Positions 6,504-8,964 of a stretch of 8,964 nt of DNA are shown here, piece after piece. A model generated the notes under the pieces. That model was not told the origin of the DNA. It saw nothing but the letters and a program-made list of their open reading frames with translations, and made no database searches. The position numbers were made by a program, and so were the translations under genes. Source of the DNA: Peptococcaceae bacterium (GTDB lineage: Bacteria; Bacillota; Peptococcia; Peptococcales; Peptococcaceae); assembly GCA_017532485.1 (NCBI GenBank), contig JAFXJE010000067.1, positions 1-8,964 on the forward strand. The letters are read 5' to 3'. Numbering within the stretch: the stretch's first letter is position 1; every line of letters begins with the position of its first letter.

Positions 6504-7175
6504 GTGATTTATTGTGTGGAAGATGATGACAGTATTCGGGAATTGATTGTCTACACTTTGCAAGCCAGTGGTTTTCAGGCTAGTGGCTTTGCACAGGGAA
6601 AAGCTTTATATGCTGCTTTGGAAAAAGAAACACCACAACTTATTTTGTTAGATATCATGCTGCCTGATGAAGATGGTTTGACAATTTTGAAAAATTTGAA
6701 AAAATCTGCACAGACGAAAAATATTCCAATTATTATGGCAACAGCTAAGGGCACTGAATATGATAAAGTAATTGGGTTAGATAATGGTGCTGATGATTAT
6801 TTAGTTAAACCTTTTGGCATGATGGAAATGGTATCACGGATTAAAGCTGTTCTTAGGAGAACCAAAAAGGAAGAACAGCAAGAATTATCCTGTGGTAATA
6901 TTCGCTTGAATGTTGAACAAAGACAAGTAATTGCCAGCCAACAACAAGTGATATTAACGCATAAAGAATTTGAGTTATTGGCATATTTGATGGAAAATCA
7001 AGGTATTGTATTGACTAGAGATAAGTTGCTGGATAAAATTTGGGGCTATGATATAGATATTGAGTCCAGAACTTTAGATGTGCATATTCGTTCCTTACGG
7101 CAAAAGTTGGGGCAAGCTGGTGAACAAATAGAAACTGTGCGAGGCGTAGGCTATCGGATTGGGGGCAGCTCATGA
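6504..7175 (+). CDS. phoP: OmpR/PhoB-family response regulator PhoP
   Basis: This is a DNA-binding response regulator of phosphate starvation, 223 residues from a GTG start. The receiver domain (about 1-115) has the acidic cluster Glu6-Asp7-Asp8, the phosphorylated Asp50 in LLDIMLPDEDG, Thr80 in IIMATAKG and Lys102 in LVKPFG. The winged-helix domain (about 127-223) includes the recognition-helix region SRTLDVHIRSLRQKL and ends with ETVRGVGYRI. I prefer GTG 6504 because it yields the family-typical beginning MIYCVEDD and has AAGGGG ten bases upstream. The in-frame ATGs at 6477 and 6483 would overlap phoU by up to 20 bases and add nine or seven unconserved residues. The position right after pstSCAB-phoU, and before a PhoR kinase, supports the name. 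It probably binds the repeats upstream of pstS. Confidence 0.9.
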   Translation: MIYCVEDDDSIRELIVYTLQASGFQASGFAQGKALYAALEKETPQLILLDIMLPDEDGLTILKNLKKSAQTKNIPIIMATAKGTEYDKVIGLDNGADDYLVKPFGMMEMVSRIKAVLRRTKKEEQQELSCGNIRLNVEQRQVIASQQQVILTHKEFELLAYLMENQGIVLTRDKLLDKIWGYDIDIESRTLDVHIRSLRQKLGQAGEQIETVRGVGYRIGGSS

Positions 7176-8851
7176 AAAAGAAAATTTTTCAGAGTATGGC
7201 CCTTTTAGTCTTGCTGACTATGACCTTGACCACATTGATTACATTTTCTGTTGTGTCGTTAAATGCTTATCAGAATACCCAGCAGATTATCCATGTAGAA
7301 GCAGATTATCTGAAAACAGCTGTAGAATTAGAAGGCATAAATTATCTAAAAAATTTGCAGCGAATAGAAAATAGCAGTCGGATTACTTGGATTGATGAAA
7401 CGGGAAAAGTAAAATTCGATAATGAAGCCAGTAAAGAGGTAATGGATAATCATCTCAACCGACCGGAAATTCAACAGGCATTACTGGAAGGAAAAGGAGA
7501 GGCTGTGCGTTTCTCGGATACTCTGGGTAAACAGACCTATTATGTAGCGGTCAAGCTGCAAGATGGTTCTGTTTTAAGAGTGGCAACGACAACAAGCAGC
7601 ATTTTGCATACCTTTGGAGCAGTATTGCCGTTGTTGATTGTTTTTGTTGTGCCAATTCTTTTTTTTACACTCTATCTTGCTGGACGAGAAGTTAAACGCA
7701 TTATCCAACCGATTAATACCTTGGATTTAGAAAATCCGATGGAGCATGAACATTATGATGAATTAGCACCATTGCTGCGAAGATTGTCTCATCAACAGCA
7801 GCAAATAAGTCAGCAAATAGATGAATTAAAAAGGAGTCAACAAGAATTTGCGGCTTTAACCGATAATATGGCAGAAGGATTGATTATTCTCAATAAAAAA
7901 GGCAATATTGTTACAGTTAATCCACGGGCAAAAGAAATTTTGCAGTTGGAACAAGAAGCTGATTTTTTGGATAAATCATTATTAAGCGTACACAGAAATT
8001 TGGCTTTGCAACAATTTTTAACTGGTGTGTTGCAAGGAAAAAATGGAGAAATTGTTTTGAATTTACATGGTTTGGATTATCAAGTTGTTGCTAGTCCAAT
8101 TCAAAGTGCTGGAGAAATACAAGGTGCATTGCTGTTAATTTTGAATGTAACGGAGAAAATGCAGCAAGAAAGGATGCGACAGGAATTTACGGCTAATGTG
8201 TCCCATGAATTAAAAACACCTTTAACAGCCATTTCAGGCTATGCGGAAATTATTCGGCAGGGATTGGTGAAAGAAGAAGATTTGGCTAGATTTATTGACC
8301 AAATTTATCAAGAAGCCCAACGTTTATTGGTATTGATTAGTGATATCTTAGAACTTTCTCGGCTGGATGAACAACAGAAAATATTGGACTGGGAATTGGT
8401 GGAAATGCTTCAGTTGACACAAGAAACTGCCCAGCAGTTGCAAGTATTGGCTGACAAATACCATGTGAGTGTAACAGTTGTTGGCGAACCAGTAGAAATG
8501 CAAGGTAATAGACAAGTCTTGAATGAAATTTGTCATAACCTTTTGGAGAATGCTATTCGCTATAATAGGGAGCAAGGCTGGGTCAAAATAAACTTGTGGA
8601 AAAAACAAGAGGAGTTGGTTTTATCTGTTGCTGATAACGGCATAGGTATAGCTAATGAAGATAGAGATAGAATTTTTGAACGTTTTTATCGGGCAGATAA
8701 AAGTCATTCTAGAGCTACAGGTGGTACTGGCCTAGGGCTTTCCATCGTCAAACATGGCGTCCAATTACATCAGGGAGAAGTAAAAATAGCTAGTGAGCTA
8801 GGAGTAGGGACAACAATTACAGTTCGCTTGCCATTAAAAATAGAAAAATGA
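7172..8851 (+). CDS. phoR: Phosphate-responsive sensor histidine kinase PhoR
   Basis: This is the membrane sensor kinase partner of the preceding regulator, 559 residues. Two membrane helices (about 9-30 and 149-169) flank an extracytoplasmic domain of about 115 residues. That domain contains ITWIDETGKVKFDN, which resembles the PAS/Cache-like sensor region of PhoR-type kinases. A HAMP-like linker (IIQPINTLDLENP) and a glutamine-rich helix lead to a PAS domain at about 228-325 (NMAEGLIILNKKGNIVTVN). The kinase core follows: H-box SHELKTP with phospho-acceptor His345, N-box NEICHNLLENAIRYN, G1 box DNGIGI (Asp488) and G2 box GGTGLGL (517-523). All catalytic motifs are intact. The ATG overlaps the phoP stop in an ATGA arrangement. 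The PhoR name rests on architecture and operon context; the extracytoplasmic ligand is unknown, and phosphate sensing probably runs through PstB/PhoU. Confidence 0.93.
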   Translation: MKKKIFQSMALLVLLTMTLTTLITFSVVSLNAYQNTQQIIHVEADYLKTAVELEGINYLKNLQRIENSSRITWIDETGKVKFDNEASKEVMDNHLNRPEIQQALLEGKGEAVRFSDTLGKQTYYVAVKLQDGSVLRVATTTSSILHTFGAVLPLLIVFVVPILFFTLYLAGREVKRIIQPINTLDLENPMEHEHYDELAPLLRRLSHQQQQISQQIDELKRSQQEFAALTDNMAEGLIILNKKGNIVTVNPRAKEILQLEQEADFLDKSLLSVHRNLALQQFLTGVLQGKNGEIVLNLHGLDYQVVASPIQSAGEIQGALLLILNVTEKMQQERMRQEFTANVSHELKTPLTAISGYAEIIRQGLVKEEDLARFIDQIYQEAQRLLVLISDILELSRLDEQQKILDWELVEMLQLTQETAQQLQVLADKYHVSVTVVGEPVEMQGNRQVLNEICHNLLENAIRYNREQGWVKINLWKKQEELVLSVADNGIGIANEDRDRIFERFYRADKSHSRATGGTGLGLSIVKHGVQLHQGEVKIASELGVGTTITVRLPLKIEK

Positions 8852-8863
8852 AACCATAATTAA

Positions 8864-8898
8864 GAGGCTAGGACAAAATAAGTTTTTGTCCTAGCCTC
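8864..8898 (+). terminator. Hairpin at the end of the pst-pho operon, probable terminator
   Basis: A perfect 15-bp inverted repeat, GAGGCTAGGACAAAA and its complement, encloses the five-base loop TAAGT, 12 bases after the phoR stop. Its position fits transcription termination. It is not a textbook intrinsic terminator: the T-run lies in the loop and right arm rather than after the stem, and what follows on the plus strand is CTGTAATTTAC. It could instead act as an mRNA 3'-end stabiliser or be a copy of a dispersed palindromic repeat. Confidence 0.55.
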
Positions 8899-8913
8899 CT
8901 GTAATTTACAACA

Positions 8914-8940
8914 TTGGGAAAGTTAATTATACGTTATAAT
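8914..8940 (+). promoter_or_regulatory. Candidate promoter for a gene beyond the window
   Basis: A perfect TATAAT (8935-8940) is preceded by TTGGGA (8914-8919) with a 15-base gap, shorter than the ideal 17. It lies downstream of the operon hairpin and points out of the window. No coding start can be supported in the remaining 24 bases. Confidence 0.4.
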
Positions 8941-8942
8941 TA
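8924..8942. repeat. Short inverted repeat over the downstream -10 box
   Basis: TAATTATA (8924-8931) and TATAATTA (8935-8942) form a perfect 8-bp inverted repeat around CGT. The right arm contains the TATAAT box, so it could be an operator. It is entirely A/T in its arms, which raises the chance of coincidence. Confidence 0.35.
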
Positions 8943-8964
8943 TTTTGGAGCAAATCCAGTGGTA

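Noticed and set aside
7159..7374. Open frame of 71 codons across the phoP/phoR junction
   Set aside because: It is a shifted-frame shadow of the phoR N-terminus; the phoR frame encodes the expected membrane helix and sensor domain there.
8947..8964. GTG at 8959 as the start of a downstream gene with GGAG at 8947-8950
   Set aside because: The predicted transcript start from TATAAT would fall at about 8947, leaving almost no leader, and only two codons are visible.
1..8964. CRISPR arrays, tRNA/rRNA genes or insertion sequences
   Set aside because: I saw no regularly spaced repeats, no tRNA-like cloverleaf sequence and no transposase or terminal inverted repeats; nearly all of the window is accounted for by genes.

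Overview
The window comes from a low-GC bacterium (roughly 40% G+C by eye). Most likely it is a member of the Bacillota (Firmicutes, possibly Negativicutes or Clostridia). The evidence is purine-rich AGGAGG/AAGGGG ribosome binding sites, AT-rich third codon positions, an Exp7/CtpE-like P-type ATPase, an LTGC lipobox on the phosphate-binding protein, and a PhoP/PhoR pair of the Gram-positive type. I cannot name the genus.

Layout. Bases 1-2264, minus strand: a cation-transporting P-type ATPase of the Exp7/CtpE-like class, its 3' end cut off by the window edge. Bases 2265-2469: an AT-rich divergent control region with a candidate ATPase promoter pointing left and, pointing right, 11-bp-spaced direct repeats that look like a Pho box upstream of the pst promoter. 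Bases 2470-8851, plus strand: seven tightly packed genes, pstS-pstC-pstA-pstB-phoU-phoP-phoR. Gene junctions are 4-bp overlaps (pstS/pstC, phoP/phoR), a 1-bp overlap (pstB/phoU), direct abutment (pstC/pstA) or gaps under 10 bp, so they are very probably one transcript. Bases 8864-8898: a perfect 15-bp stem hairpin closes the unit. Bases 8900-8964: a possible promoter for a gene beyond the window.

The genes form one phosphate-starvation module. PstS captures phosphate outside the membrane, PstC and PstA form the channel and PstB drives it with ATP. PhoU links transporter state to the sensor kinase PhoR, which phosphorylates PhoP. PhoP probably feeds back on the Pho-box-like repeats in front of pstS.

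The most striking observation is that PstS is circularly permuted. The half of the protein that normally forms the C-terminal part (SREDGSGTRGAF to the GYI end) comes first, directly after the lipobox. The normal N-terminal half (AGSSSVTP to DWSQL) follows and ends at the stop codon that overlaps pstC. All recognisable phosphate-contact motifs are present but in swapped order, and the reading frame is intact.
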